Part shown: positions 47,595 through 56,038 of the stretch, piece after piece
How the letters are laid out: each line of letters opens with the position of its first letter
Position numbering within the stretch: position 1 is the stretch's first letter
NCBI GenBank assembly: GCA_963745405.1
Contig: CAVUWY010000002.1
Coordinates: forward strand, 1,798,001 to 1,862,000
Reading direction: 5' to 3'
DNA length: 64,000 bases
Source: C-114 sp963745405
Lineage (GTDB): Bacteria; Chloroflexota; Limnocylindria; Limnocylindrales; CSP1-4
Made by a program: the position numbers and the translations under genes
Notes under the pieces: generated by a model
The model's database searches: none
What the model saw: the letters and a program-made list of their open reading frames with translations, nothing else
Told to the model about the DNA's origin: nothing

Positions 47595-48818
47595 GTGGAC
47601 GACGTCGCGGGAGCGGTGACCAGCGCCCTCGCCGCCGAGCGGCTGCGCATCGTCGCGGGGATCATCAGGGTCACCCGAGACTGGGACCTCGCCGAGGATT
47701 GCGTCCAGGACGCGGTCGAGCGGGCGCTGACTCACTGGCCCGACGACGGCATCCCCGACAACCCGTCCGCCTGGCTCGCGACGACGGCCCGCCGGCGCGC
47801 TCTCGACGTCCTTCGCCGCCGCCAGACCGAGGCGACCAAGGTGCGCGAGGTCCAGGCAGTTTCAGCGTTGGAGTCCCCGCTGTCCGAGACCGCGGAGCCC
47901 GGGCCATACGGTGACGATCGGCTTCGGCTGCTGTTCGCCTGCTGTCATCCGGCCCTGCCGATGGCCGGCCGGGTGGCCCTCACCCTCAAGACCGTGGTCG
48001 GCATGTCGACCCGCGAGATCGCCCGCGCCTTCCTCGTCAGCGAGGCCACCATGAGCCAGCGGTTGCTGCGCACCCGGGCCAAGATCATCCATGCGGGCAT
48101 AAGCCTTCGCGTGCCGGAGGCGCATCGGCTGCACGACCGCGTCGGGGGCGTGCTGGCCGTGGTCTACCTCGTCTTCAACGAGGGCTATGCGGCGACCGAA
48201 GGCGAATACCTGCGCGACGACCTCGTGCGTGAGGCGATCGAGCTGGCGGACCTCCTCGCCGAGCTGTTGCCGGACGACGACGAAGTCCACGGGCTGCGCG
48301 CGCTGTTGCTCCTGCAGCACTCACGCCGGGACGCCCGGACCGACGCGAACGGCGAGTTGCTGACGATGGACGAACAAGACCGCAGCCTGTGGAACCGCGA
48401 TCTCATCGCAGCAGGTCTCGCGAGCCTTGCCCTCGCGAGGGCATCGGGTCGCCAGCCCGGCTACTACCGCTGGCAGGCGGAGATCGCCGCCCTGCATGCG
48501 GGGGCGCCGAACGCGAAAGCCACCGACTGGACGCGCATCGTGGATGCCTACGACGCGCTGTTCAAGCTGCGTCCGTCGCCGGTCGTCGCGCTGAACCGCG
48601 CGATCGCCATCGGCTTCCGCGACGGCCCGGAGGCCGGCCTCATCGCACTCGATTCCGCCGGCTCCGACTACCCGCTCGTGCCGGCCGTCCGGGCGGACCT
48701 GCTGCGCCGGGCAGGGCGACGGGCGGAAGCGGCATCGGCCTATCGCGACGCGATCGACCGTGTCGGAACCGACGCCGAACGACGACAACTACGCCGCCGA
48801 CTGGCGGATGTCAGCTAG
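47595..48818 (+). CDS. ECF42-type RNA polymerase sigma factor with TPR-like C-terminal domain
   Basis: 407 aa. Region 2: RIVAGIIRVTRDWDLAEDCV, QDAVERALTHWP, NPSAWLATTARRRALDVLRR. Region 4: LTLKTVVGMSTREIARAFLV, SEATMSQRLLRTRAKI. A helical extension of about 200 residues follows (VYLVFNEGYAATEGEYLRDD, LIREAIELADLLAEL-like, ALNRAIAIGFRDGPEAGLIA), the SnoaL-free DUF6596/TPR form of ECF42. No anti-sigma gene is present; in this group the C-terminal domain is thought to control activity. A GTG start four bases after the second DGPF gene shows co-expression. Confidence 0.93.
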   Translation: MDDVAGAVTSALAAERLRIVAGIIRVTRDWDLAEDCVQDAVERALTHWPDDGIPDNPSAWLATTARRRALDVLRRRQTEATKVREVQAVSALESPLSETAEPGPYGDDRLRLLFACCHPALPMAGRVALTLKTVVGMSTREIARAFLVSEATMSQRLLRTRAKIIHAGISLRVPEAHRLHDRVGGVLAVVYLVFNEGYAATEGEYLRDDLVREAIELADLLAELLPDDDEVHGLRALLLLQHSRRDARTDANGELLTMDEQDRSLWNRDLIAAGLASLALARASGRQPGYYRWQAEIAALHAGAPNAKATDWTRIVDAYDALFKLRPSPVVALNRAIAIGFRDGPEAGLIALDSAGSDYPLVPAVRADLLRRAGRRAEAASAYRDAIDRVGTDAERRQLRRRLADVS

Positions 48819-48830
48819 AAGAGGACGGCG

Positions 48831-49210
48831 GTGTCGAAGGTCCGCGTCCACAACTTCATCGTCTCCCTCGATGGCTACGCGACGGGTGAAGGACAAAGCA
48901 GAGGCCGCGTTCGGGCACGCTCAGGACCGGTTCGCTCGGTGGTTCGCGGACGCTCGAATCTGGCGGAACGAGCCCGCGTGGCCGGGCGGCGACGGCAGCC
49001 TCGAGGAAGCGATCGCGTCGGCCTGGGAGCTCGGCATCGGCGTCGAGATCATGGGTCGCAACAAGTTCGGCCCGCAGCGTGGCCCGTGGGCCGATCGTGA
49101 TCGGCCGTGGCGTGCCGATGTGGGAGGGCCTCGACCGGCTTGAGGAGCGTTTCCATGTCGAGTCGATGACGACGCCGAGCGGCGCCACCCACATGACATT
49201 CAGTCGATAG
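48831..49210 (+). pseudogene. Broken dihydrofolate-reductase-like (RibD C-terminal) protein
   Basis: The start VRVHNFIVSLDGYATGEGQS is the standard N-terminus of the RibD_C/DHFR-like family. A frame change near 48900 leads to EAAFGHAQDRFARWFADARI and VEIMGRNKFGPQRGPWADRD. Another jump gives VIGRGVPMWEGLDRLEERFH and the normal C-terminal end at 49210. Total coding length is about 125 codons against roughly 190-200 in intact relatives, so a central segment around the NADPH site is missing. Unlike the P-type ATPase this cannot be repaired by single-base changes, so it is a true pseudogene. Confidence 0.75.
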
Positions 49211-49433
49211 AGCCCCTCATATCCAGGGCATTGACACACATTTCCGTCGAATGTCACCTCGATCGGCGCTTCCAGGGAGAGGCCCATGGCAGCCGGCCGG
49301 GCCATCCGTTCGAGGCCGCCGTCGGCAAGCCGGAGGGATCCGTCGCGACGGCTCGTCGAGGCGAGAAACGCGATCTGAGCGGTCCATCTCTGGGTTCGGC
49401 GCCTTCGAACGTCCGATGCTGTAGGGTCCACCC

Positions 49434-50516
49434 GTGGCATCGTCTCCGATCCCGGCGCGCGGCCGACCTGCGCCTCGGGGTCCGCGAGTCGCGGTCGCCC
49501 TCTTCCTGGCTGCCGGGGTCGCCCTCGCTGGCTGCTCCGAGACTTCGCCCGTGGTTCGGTCGACAACGTCGCCGCCGGGCTCCCCGCCGACGATATCGTC
49601 GGCGGCCACTAGGTCACCCACCGCGACACCGCCAGGACCATCCTCCCCAGTTCCGAGCACAGCTGGTGCGTTCCACGCCCACATCGCGATCGCTCAGGTC
49701 CGTCTCCCCAGTCCTCGGAGTCGATCGGTGGCGCTCGTCTTCGACCACACGATCCTGGTCTGCGGCGGCTTGACGAGCACCGGAGTCACGAATGGTTCGG
49801 TCGAGAGGATCGACCTTGCTTCGAGCCGCGTGTATGGCGCAGGAGGACTGGCCGCGCCGGTGCACGATGCGGGGGGTGCCGTCCTCGGTGAGACCGGTCT
49901 CATCGTCGGGGGCGGCCGCTTCGGCCCCGGAGCGATCGTCCAGCGGATACGGCGAGGAGGGACCTCGGTCGAGGTGGGACACCTCCCGTTACCGCGGGCC
50001 GATCTGACCGTCGTCGCCGAGGGTGGAGAGTTCGTGATCGTCGGTGGTGGCACCCCGGCACGGCCGGATACCACCGTCCTTGCGTCGACGAATGGCTCGC
50101 ACTTCACGACCGTCGCTCACCTTCGGACCGCGGTCCGGTACCCCGCGGTCGTCGCCCTCGATGGGATCGTCTACGTGATCGGCGGCAGCACCCCGTCCGG
50201 CGACGTCCGCGACATCCAGGCGATCGATCCGAGGACCGGCGTGGTCCGAGTCATCGGGCGCCTCGAGCACGGCCTGTCGCACGCGACCGCATTCGTGATC
50301 GGCGGGCAGGTCCTTATCGCCGGGGGTCGGTCGAGGGGTATCGCCCAGGATGCCGTGTGGCGATTGGACCCCGAACACGGCGTGGTAGCCCGGGTCGGGC
50401 GGCTGCCGTACGCGGTGTCCGATGCCGCCGGCGCAGTCGTCGACGATATCGGGTACCTCATCGGCGGAGAGGGGACGGCCCCGATCGCATCCGTGATCAC
50501 GGTGTCAGGCCGATGA
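49434..50516 (+). CDS. Kelch-repeat beta-propeller lipoprotein
   Basis: 360 aa. The signal peptide has lipobox ALAGC, followed by a 45-residue Ser/Thr/Pro linker. The mature part has about six Kelch-like blades with the GG turn: ILVCGGLTSTGVTNGSVERI, LIVGGGRFGPGAIVQRI, FVIVGGGTPARPDTTVL, VYVIGGSTPSGDVRDIQAID, VLIAGGRSRGIAQDAVWRLD and GYLIGGEGTAPIAS. It is exposed on the outer face of the membrane. Ligand unknown. It is the first of several secreted propeller proteins in the next 6 kb. The gap 50517-50817 after it shows no gene. Confidence 0.88.
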   Translation: MASSPIPARGRPAPRGPRVAVALFLAAGVALAGCSETSPVVRSTTSPPGSPPTISSAATRSPTATPPGPSSPVPSTAGAFHAHIAIAQVRLPSPRSRSVALVFDHTILVCGGLTSTGVTNGSVERIDLASSRVYGAGGLAAPVHDAGGAVLGETGLIVGGGRFGPGAIVQRIRRGGTSVEVGHLPLPRADLTVVAEGGEFVIVGGGTPARPDTTVLASTNGSHFTTVAHLRTAVRYPAVVALDGIVYVIGGSTPSGDVRDIQAIDPRTGVVRVIGRLEHGLSHATAFVIGGQVLIAGGRSRGIAQDAVWRLDPEHGVVARVGRLPYAVSDAAGAVVDDIGYLIGGEGTAPIASVITVSGR

Positions 50517-50817
50517 AGTGCACGCTGGCCTGGAGCGCGGTGCGGTCAGGCGCGAGCCGACTCGGCCTTGTTCGTCGGCCGCCCAACGTCACTGGGCGAT
50601 CTAGGACTATGCGAGTCCGACGCCGATACAGAACAGGTCGGTCCGTTCCCCCGTTGTTCGCGCGTCAGGGCAGGTCAGCAACCACCGACATGGCCCCGTC
50701 TCCCGTGAGTGCCCCGAGCGGAGCATCGAAGTGATCCAGGGTCCGTCAGCTGATCCGGGGGCGCCTGATAGAGTTGGGGCCGTGGAAAGGCGCGTGGGCA
50801 GCGCCGGCACCGGGGGG

Positions 50818-52170
50818 ATGTCTGAGCGCACGCCCCGCGCTCATCGTCCCGACAGCGCCCCGCAGGCTCGGCGACGGGCGCGCCGCTTGAGCGGCCGACG
50901 GGCTCGAGCGGTCCTGGCCATCGCCCTCACCGCCATCGTCGGGCTCGGGCTCTTCTACGAGGCGTCAGCGGCCGATATCGACCTCGTAGCGGACTCCGCG
51001 GACCTCGCGGCATCGGCCCCACCCTCGCCGTCGGTGATGCCGAGCGCGAGCGCGGTCTCCTCCGTCGCCGCCGCCGTGTCGCCGTCCTCCGCTCCTTCCG
51101 CCGCCGCATCGGCACCATCTCCCGGCACGAGCCTCGTCCCGTCGACCCCCGCGGTCGCGGGAGCGGCGTCGCCGACAACGAACGTCTACGGACACGACGG
51201 CGTCGGCATGTTCTCGCCCCTCGTCACCGGCGACCCGGAGCGCGTCTACGTCCCGGACGAGGCCACGGGGACGCTCTTCGTCATCGACCCCCGGACGTAC
51301 AGGATCGTCGCCCGCTACCACGTCGGGCGGAGTCCGGAACACGTGACGCCCGACTGGGGCCTCCGCCGCCTGTACGTCGAGGTCGCGTTCAGCGATCGCC
51401 TCACGATCATCGATCCAGGTACCGCCCGCCCGGTCGGGTACCGGACGGTCCCCGGGCCGTACAACCTGTACTTCACTCCCGATGGCAGCAAGGCGATCCT
51501 CATCCTCGACAGCTCCATCGGCGGCACGCACCAGGTTTCGTTCTACGACCGGCGGACGTGGCACCTGATCAAGCGGCTCGCGATCCCGTGGCCGGGCGCC
51601 GATCACCTCGACTTCAGCGCCGATGGCCGGTACGCCCTCCTCAGCACCGAGTACTCGGGCTTCGTCGTCAAAGTCGATGTCGTCCGGATGCGGGTCGTGA
51701 CCGCCCTGTACGTCGGCGGCCTGCCTATCGACGTCAAGCTCGCCCCGGATGGGCGCTCGTTCTACGTCGCGAACCAGGGCCGCGGCGGCGTCTCGGTGAT
51801 CGACCCCGTCCACATGCGCGAGATCGCGTTCATCCGGACCGGTCGAGGCGCGCATGGGCTGGCCGTCAGCCGCGACGCTCGGCAGCTCTACGTGACGAAC
51901 AGGCTGGCTGGGACCCTGTCTGTGATCGACTTCAGGACGCGGCGGGTCAGCGCGACTTGGCGGATCGGCGAGTCTCCGGACATGATCGCGGTGTCGCCGG
52001 ATGGTACCCAGCTCTGGATCTCGAACCGGTTCAATGGGACGGTCTCTGTCATCAACGCCCGGACGGGCCACCGGATCGCCCTCATACGGACGGGCGGACG
52101 GCCGCACGGCCTCGCCTTCTTCCCCGAGCCCGGCCGATACAGCCTCGGCCACAACGGCGTCTTCCGATGA
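50818..52170 (+). CDS. YVTN-family beta-propeller surface protein
   Basis: About 450 aa. An Arg-rich N-terminus and one helix (AVLAIALTAIVGLGLFYEAS) act as signal or anchor, followed by a low-complexity Ser/Ala/Pro segment of about 80 residues. Seven repeats follow of the type VYVPDEATGTLFVIDPRTYR, FYVANQGRGGVSVIDPVHMR, LYVTNRLAGTLSVIDFRTRR and LWISNRFNGTVSVINARTGH, the YVTN propeller pattern, ending GGRPHGLAFFPEPGRYSLGH. No catalytic residues. The start at 50818 is one of several (GTG at 50782 also possible). Confidence 0.9.
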   Translation: MSERTPRAHRPDSAPQARRRARRLSGRRARAVLAIALTAIVGLGLFYEASAADIDLVADSADLAASAPPSPSVMPSASAVSSVAAAVSPSSAPSAAASAPSPGTSLVPSTPAVAGAASPTTNVYGHDGVGMFSPLVTGDPERVYVPDEATGTLFVIDPRTYRIVARYHVGRSPEHVTPDWGLRRLYVEVAFSDRLTIIDPGTARPVGYRTVPGPYNLYFTPDGSKAILILDSSIGGTHQVSFYDRRTWHLIKRLAIPWPGADHLDFSADGRYALLSTEYSGFVVKVDVVRMRVVTALYVGGLPIDVKLAPDGRSFYVANQGRGGVSVIDPVHMREIAFIRTGRGAHGLAVSRDARQLYVTNRLAGTLSVIDFRTRRVSATWRIGESPDMIAVSPDGTQLWISNRFNGTVSVINARTGHRIALIRTGGRPHGLAFFPEPGRYSLGHNGVFR

Positions 52171-52297
52171 GGCCGGTGACCGATGGACACTCGACCCCCC
52201 TAGCCCCGACGTTCGACGCCGAGCGAGGGCTTCGCTGATCGCGCGCACGATCCGTCTGCGCCCGTCCTTGGGGCGGGTCTAAGTCGAGACCCTGGGG

Positions 52298-53155
52298 GTG
52301 GAAATGGTTGACGGCGGGTATCAGCGAACCTGCAAACGATGCCAGCAGACTTGGCTCGTTCCGTCGGAGATCGCGGAGGAACGGCCGGACCTCAAGTCGA
52401 TCGGTGGTCAGATCACCTCGTTGATCGGGCGCAACTTCGCCGACCAGGTCGCCCTCCGCAACCATTTCCAGGAACTCGGGGCTGCCGCGAAGTGCCCCCA
52501 GTGCGGCGCCACCTCGTTCACCCAGACGAAGGCACCCGACTCCGCGACTGAGCCGCATCCGCCGTCGTCGGCGTCTTCGATCGACCCTCAGGCATCTCCG
52601 GCGCCGGCAGGCCAGCCCCTGATCTTCGTCCTCAACCAGAAGTTGATCTCGCTGACGGGCGATCTATGGATCGAGGATGGCCAGGGCAACCATGCCTTCG
52701 AAGTCGATGGCTCGCTCCTCAGCCTCCGTGGCACGCACGTGCTCAAAGACCTCAGCGGCCAGGCGCTCTATGAGGTCTCGACGCCGCTCAGCCCCCATGT
52801 CCACAAGACCATCACGATCTCCAAGGGGGGTCAGGCCGCGGCGACCGTCCAGGAGGCGATCTTCCACCTTGGCGGCGACAAGTTCAAGATCACCCTGACG
52901 GGCGGCGTGGAGTTCACACTCCACGGCGACTGGATGAACCGTGAGTTCCAGGTCAAGGACCAGGCCCGGCAGGTGGTGATCACGGTGTCCCGTGCCTGGT
53001 TCACCATCCACGACGGCTATGGCATCCAGATCGCCTCCGGCTTCGATGTGCCCCTCGGTCTGGCGATCGTCATCGCCCTCGAGCGGGTCGAAGTGGGGGA
53101 GCACGGAGCCGGCTCACCGATACAGGACCTCCTCGGTGGGTTCGGCCCGTTCTGA
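52298..53155 (+). CDS. Zinc-ribbon plus LURP-one-related domain protein
   Basis: 285 aa. The N-terminal zinc ribbon has CKRCQQTW near residue 12 and CPQCGATSF near 66. A Pro/Ser linker (80-103) follows. Residues 105-260 form a LURP-one-like twelve-strand barrel: FVLNQKLISLTGDLWIEDGQ, HAFEVDGSLLSLRGTHVLKD, LSGQALYEVS, FKITLTGGVEFTLHGDWMNR, EFQVKDQARQVVITVSRAWF and the hydrophobic final helix VPLGLAIVIALERVEV. The fold is shared with scramblase-like Tubby proteins. Function in bacteria is unknown. Cytoplasmic; no signal peptide. Monocistronic. Confidence 0.9.
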   Translation: MEMVDGGYQRTCKRCQQTWLVPSEIAEERPDLKSIGGQITSLIGRNFADQVALRNHFQELGAAAKCPQCGATSFTQTKAPDSATEPHPPSSASSIDPQASPAPAGQPLIFVLNQKLISLTGDLWIEDGQGNHAFEVDGSLLSLRGTHVLKDLSGQALYEVSTPLSPHVHKTITISKGGQAAATVQEAIFHLGGDKFKITLTGGVEFTLHGDWMNREFQVKDQARQVVITVSRAWFTIHDGYGIQIASGFDVPLGLAIVIALERVEVGEHGAGSPIQDLLGGFGPF

Positions 53156-53339
53156 ACGACGCCCCGATCTGAACGACGCCCCGATCCGGTGATCGCCGAA
53201 TGCGATGTGGTCTCGACCTCGCCGGTACGCCTTCTCTACGATGATCCCGCTTTCCATCCGCCAGCTCCCTGAGAGCTGTCGCCGGCCTCAGCTGCCACCG
53301 GCGCGCTGCGGTCGCCTCGGAGAGCGTGGCCTTCGGCGT

Positions 53340-54404
53340 TCAGGAGTCCTGGTCGCTCCGATGTTCCCCGTTGCCCGACGGCTGGGCCGCCCAGTCCGTG
53401 ATCGTCCGGAACAGCCTAGCGGCGGCGGTCGATGTCGGGATCGATCCGGCGGCGACGGGTTCCGGGGCAGGCGGCGGCGCCCCCACCTCCGCGTCGCCTT
53501 CCTCTCCGGCCTCGTCCGCTGGATCCATGACGCCGAGACCGATGCCCTCGTCGGAGGGTGGATCGGCAGCCGTGACGGCCACGGCCGGCTCGGGCGCTGC
53601 TTTCTCGACCGGCTCGGGCCCCGCCTCGACCGGCTCGGGCCCTGATGCCTCGACCGGCTCGGGCCCTGATGCTTCGACCGGCTCGGGCCGTGCTGCCACG
53701 ACTTGCTCGGGCGCGGCTGTCTCCGCCGGCTCGCGCGCGGCTGTCTCCGCCGGCTCGCGCGCTGCTTCGGCAGTGTCGTCCGCATCCGACCCGGCGATCG
53801 CGAACCTGGCGACCGCGTCAGCCCGCGCCGCCCCCCGGACCGACTCGAGATCCGGCGGCGCCGGCAGCGATCCAGCGCGGCGAGCGAGGTCGGCCGGGTC
53901 GTCAGCTTCCTTGAGCTCGGCGAAGAACGTGTCGAGAATCGATCCGTATTCGACGACGGCCGCCTCGACTCCGTCGACCTCCGTGGCGATGATCGAGTCG
54001 TGCTTGGCGAGGTGCGACTGCAGCTCCCTGCGCCGTTCGTCGGTGCGCCTGGCGGCCTCGCCTCGGACTCGCTCGGTCTCGGCGGTGAGCCAGGCGTCGA
54101 TGCCCCAGATATCCTCGTCGGCGAGCCGGCGCATCTCGTCAGCCTCGACCGCGCCGCGGGCTCGCGCCTTGTCGATCTCCTCGGCGGCATCCTCGGCGAC
54201 ATCGGCGTCGATGTGCGCCCGCATCTGCTCGGCCGCGGCCTGCATCGCCCGCGTCAGCTCCGCGAGGAAGGACGGCACCACGCTCGAGTGGCTCGCGGCC
54301 GGCACCGCGCCCGTGTGACTCGCGGACGTGTCGAGCCCTAGGTCCATCCTGATGACCGAACCGGCCTCATCGGGTCCGGCTCCATTCAAAACGTTCTGGT
54401 CCAT
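53340..54404 (-). CDS. Acidic coiled-coil protein with Glu-Pro-rich tandem repeats
   Basis: 354 aa. Residues about 45-190 are highly charged and helical (LAELTRAMQAAAEQMRAHID, EEIDKARARGAVEADEMRRL, ERVRGEAARRTDERRRELQS), a coiled coil. Residues about 220-290 carry short tandem repeats, AREPAETA (two or three) and EPVEASGP (four), mirrored in the DNA at 53580-53760. The C-terminus has LFRTITDWAAQPSGNG. No signal peptide. The ATG at 54404 was preferred because the upstream frame is Arg-rich and random. It may be a cytoplasmic scaffold or divisome-like protein; no family is recognised. Confidence 0.75.
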   Translation of the reverse strand: MDQNVLNGAGPDEAGSVIRMDLGLDTSASHTGAVPAASHSSVVPSFLAELTRAMQAAAEQMRAHIDADVAEDAAEEIDKARARGAVEADEMRRLADEDIWGIDAWLTAETERVRGEAARRTDERRRELQSHLAKHDSIIATEVDGVEAAVVEYGSILDTFFAELKEADDPADLARRAGSLPAPPDLESVRGAARADAVARFAIAGSDADDTAEAAREPAETAAREPAETAAPEQVVAARPEPVEASGPEPVEASGPEPVEAGPEPVEKAAPEPAVAVTAADPPSDEGIGLGVMDPADEAGEEGDAEVGAPPPAPEPVAAGSIPTSTAAARLFRTITDWAAQPSGNGEHRSDQDS

Positions 54405-54547
54405 TCGAGCTACCTCGCGGGGCGCCGAAAGTACCCCTCGACTCCCGGACCCGCAACGGGATTCGCCGATTTCCGGTGCCAGCGGGAACCGGGCGCCGAC
54501 GTCACGGGCGACCTGCGGAATGGCGAACGGATGGGGGTTGCGGCGAT

Positions 54548-54567
54548 GATGTCGCCAAGGCGACATC
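54548..54567. repeat. Perfect palindrome overlapping a hairpin-family core
   Basis: GATGTCGCC (54548-54556) and GGCGACATC (54559-54567) are exact reverse complements two bases apart, and the right arm continues CTC as in the family core GACATCCT. Downstream TGTCGCC at 54581 can pair with the same arm. It lies between divergent genes starting at 54404 and 54651, so it could also be a regulatory site. Confidence 0.5.
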
Positions 54568-54650
54568 CTCAGCCCGTATCTGTCGCCGCTTTCGAACCGT
54601 CGATCAACCGGGCGCGACCGACATGGTGGCGTCGATGGGGAAGGACAAGG

Positions 54651-55955
54651 ATGGTTACGGTTATGGAAAGCAACGCATCGTCACGAACTCCCCGGCTAGC
54701 GGTCGGTGCGCGGCGGGCGGTTCTGCTGGCGGGGGTCGCAGCCCTCGCCGGTTGCACGGGGGCCTCGCCGAGCGCGTCGCCGGCGGCCATCGCGCCGTCG
54801 TCGACGGCCGCATCGGTCACCACATCGGCCCCGCCATCATCGGTCTCGTCGACGCCGTCGGCGGCCGCCACCTCGTCCGCCGCCGCCTCGGCCCTGCCGG
54901 CGGTAGCGCCACCGGTGCCGGGCGCTTGGTCGGATCTGTCAGTCGTGGCGCTCACGCAGCCCCGACCGACGAACAGCACCATCGTCGAGTGGAAGGGCGG
55001 CGACCTCGCGATCGGGCCCGAGAGCGGGCCCCAGCGCCTGTTCAGTTCGACGGACGGCCGATCGTGGTCCGAGCTCCCAGCGTCGACGCTCGGCTTCGAC
55101 GACCCGACCGGCAACACCCTCCTGAACAGTGCCACCGCCTGCGGTGATGGGGTCCTCGTCGAGACGGTGGACGGCGACAGCCATGTCTGGCTGTGGTGGT
55201 CGACCGACCTCTCCAGCTGGACGAAGATCCCATTCCACAACGAGGGCTACGCGACACTCGCAGCGATCGGCTCGACCGCCGTCGCGAACGTGGACACGGG
55301 TGGCGGCGCTCCCACCGGGACGGCGATGGATGTCTCGACGGACTGCAGGACCTGGCGTCGGGTCGAGCTGCCCGGGCCCAAGGTCGCCCAGATCACCGGC
55401 CTCGCGGCGAACGCCTCCGGGTTCGCGGCCGTCGGCGAGTCGGGCAACGTCGGCGCTCCTGACAGCAGACTCCTCGCCTGGTGGTCGAGCGATGGCGTGC
55501 ATTGGTCGGCCGCCTCAACCCCATCGACCCGCGGCGACCGCTTCGCCACCGTGGATGCCGGCGCCGACGGGTTCATGGCACTCGAGGCCTCGAACAGCGC
55601 AACGCCTGGCCGCCAGTCTCTCTTGACCTCGGCCGACGGCCATGCCTGGACTCGTTTCTCCGGTGATCCACTCGGCACGATCGCGTCCGGTGAGGGCGTA
55701 GGGAGTCCCGCCGGCAGCGTGACGTCGGACGGCTCGCACCTGCTCCTCTACGGGCGCAAGGGCATCAGCCCCGCGGACGACAGTGCTGGCACCGCGCAGT
55801 ACTGGATCTCGACCGACGGGCTGCACTGGTCCCGTCCGACCATCGGCGGCACGGACGGAGCGGCGATGCTCGCCGACCAGTATCCGGTTCCGATGGTTCT
55901 GCCCAACGGCATCCTGTTCGCCGGCCAGGACACCACGTGGTTCGGCGCGCCATGA
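54651..55955 (+). CDS. Lipoprotein with sialidase/BNR-like propeller repeats
   Basis: 434 aa. The signal peptide has lipobox ALAGC, followed by a 60-residue Ala/Ser/Thr linker. The mature part has repeated BNR-type motifs (SxDGxxW): FSSTDGRSWSELP, WSTDLSSWTKIP, WSSDGVHWSAAS, LTSADGHAWTRFS and ISTDGLHWSRPT, about 50-60 residues apart. This indicates a five-to-six-bladed propeller without the sialidase catalytic Arg triad in view. The ATG at 54651 has AAGGACAAGG upstream. The last 44 codons and the following bases are duplicated at 57956-58105. Confidence 0.88.
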   Translation: MVTVMESNASSRTPRLAVGARRAVLLAGVAALAGCTGASPSASPAAIAPSSTAASVTTSAPPSSVSSTPSAAATSSAAASALPAVAPPVPGAWSDLSVVALTQPRPTNSTIVEWKGGDLAIGPESGPQRLFSSTDGRSWSELPASTLGFDDPTGNTLLNSATACGDGVLVETVDGDSHVWLWWSTDLSSWTKIPFHNEGYATLAAIGSTAVANVDTGGGAPTGTAMDVSTDCRTWRRVELPGPKVAQITGLAANASGFAAVGESGNVGAPDSRLLAWWSSDGVHWSAASTPSTRGDRFATVDAGADGFMALEASNSATPGRQSLLTSADGHAWTRFSGDPLGTIASGEGVGSPAGSVTSDGSHLLLYGRKGISPADDSAGTAQYWISTDGLHWSRPTIGGTDGAAMLADQYPVPMVLPNGILFAGQDTTWFGAP

Positions 55956-55973
55956 CGGCCGATCGGCGGACCT
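55824..55973 (+). repeat. 150-bp direct repeat, copy A
   Basis: Covers the last 44 codons of the propeller lipoprotein and 18 bases past its stop. It aligns without gaps to 57956-58105, with about a dozen mismatches by eye; the central stretch CTCGCCGACCAGTATCCGGT continuing TCCGATGGTTCTGCCCAACG is identical. The two copies bracket the methyltransferase-GNAT and MarR genes. Confidence 0.85.
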
Positions 55974-56038
55974 GAGATCGAGTACACCGCCGTGCCCGAG
56001 CTCGGGGCACCTGAGGAGCTGCGGGCCCGGGGTTACGT

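Noticed and set aside
53580..53770. Regular repeats considered as a CRISPR array
   Set aside because: Units are contiguous, in frame and encode Glu-Pro-rich peptide repeats; there are no unique spacers and no cas genes nearby.
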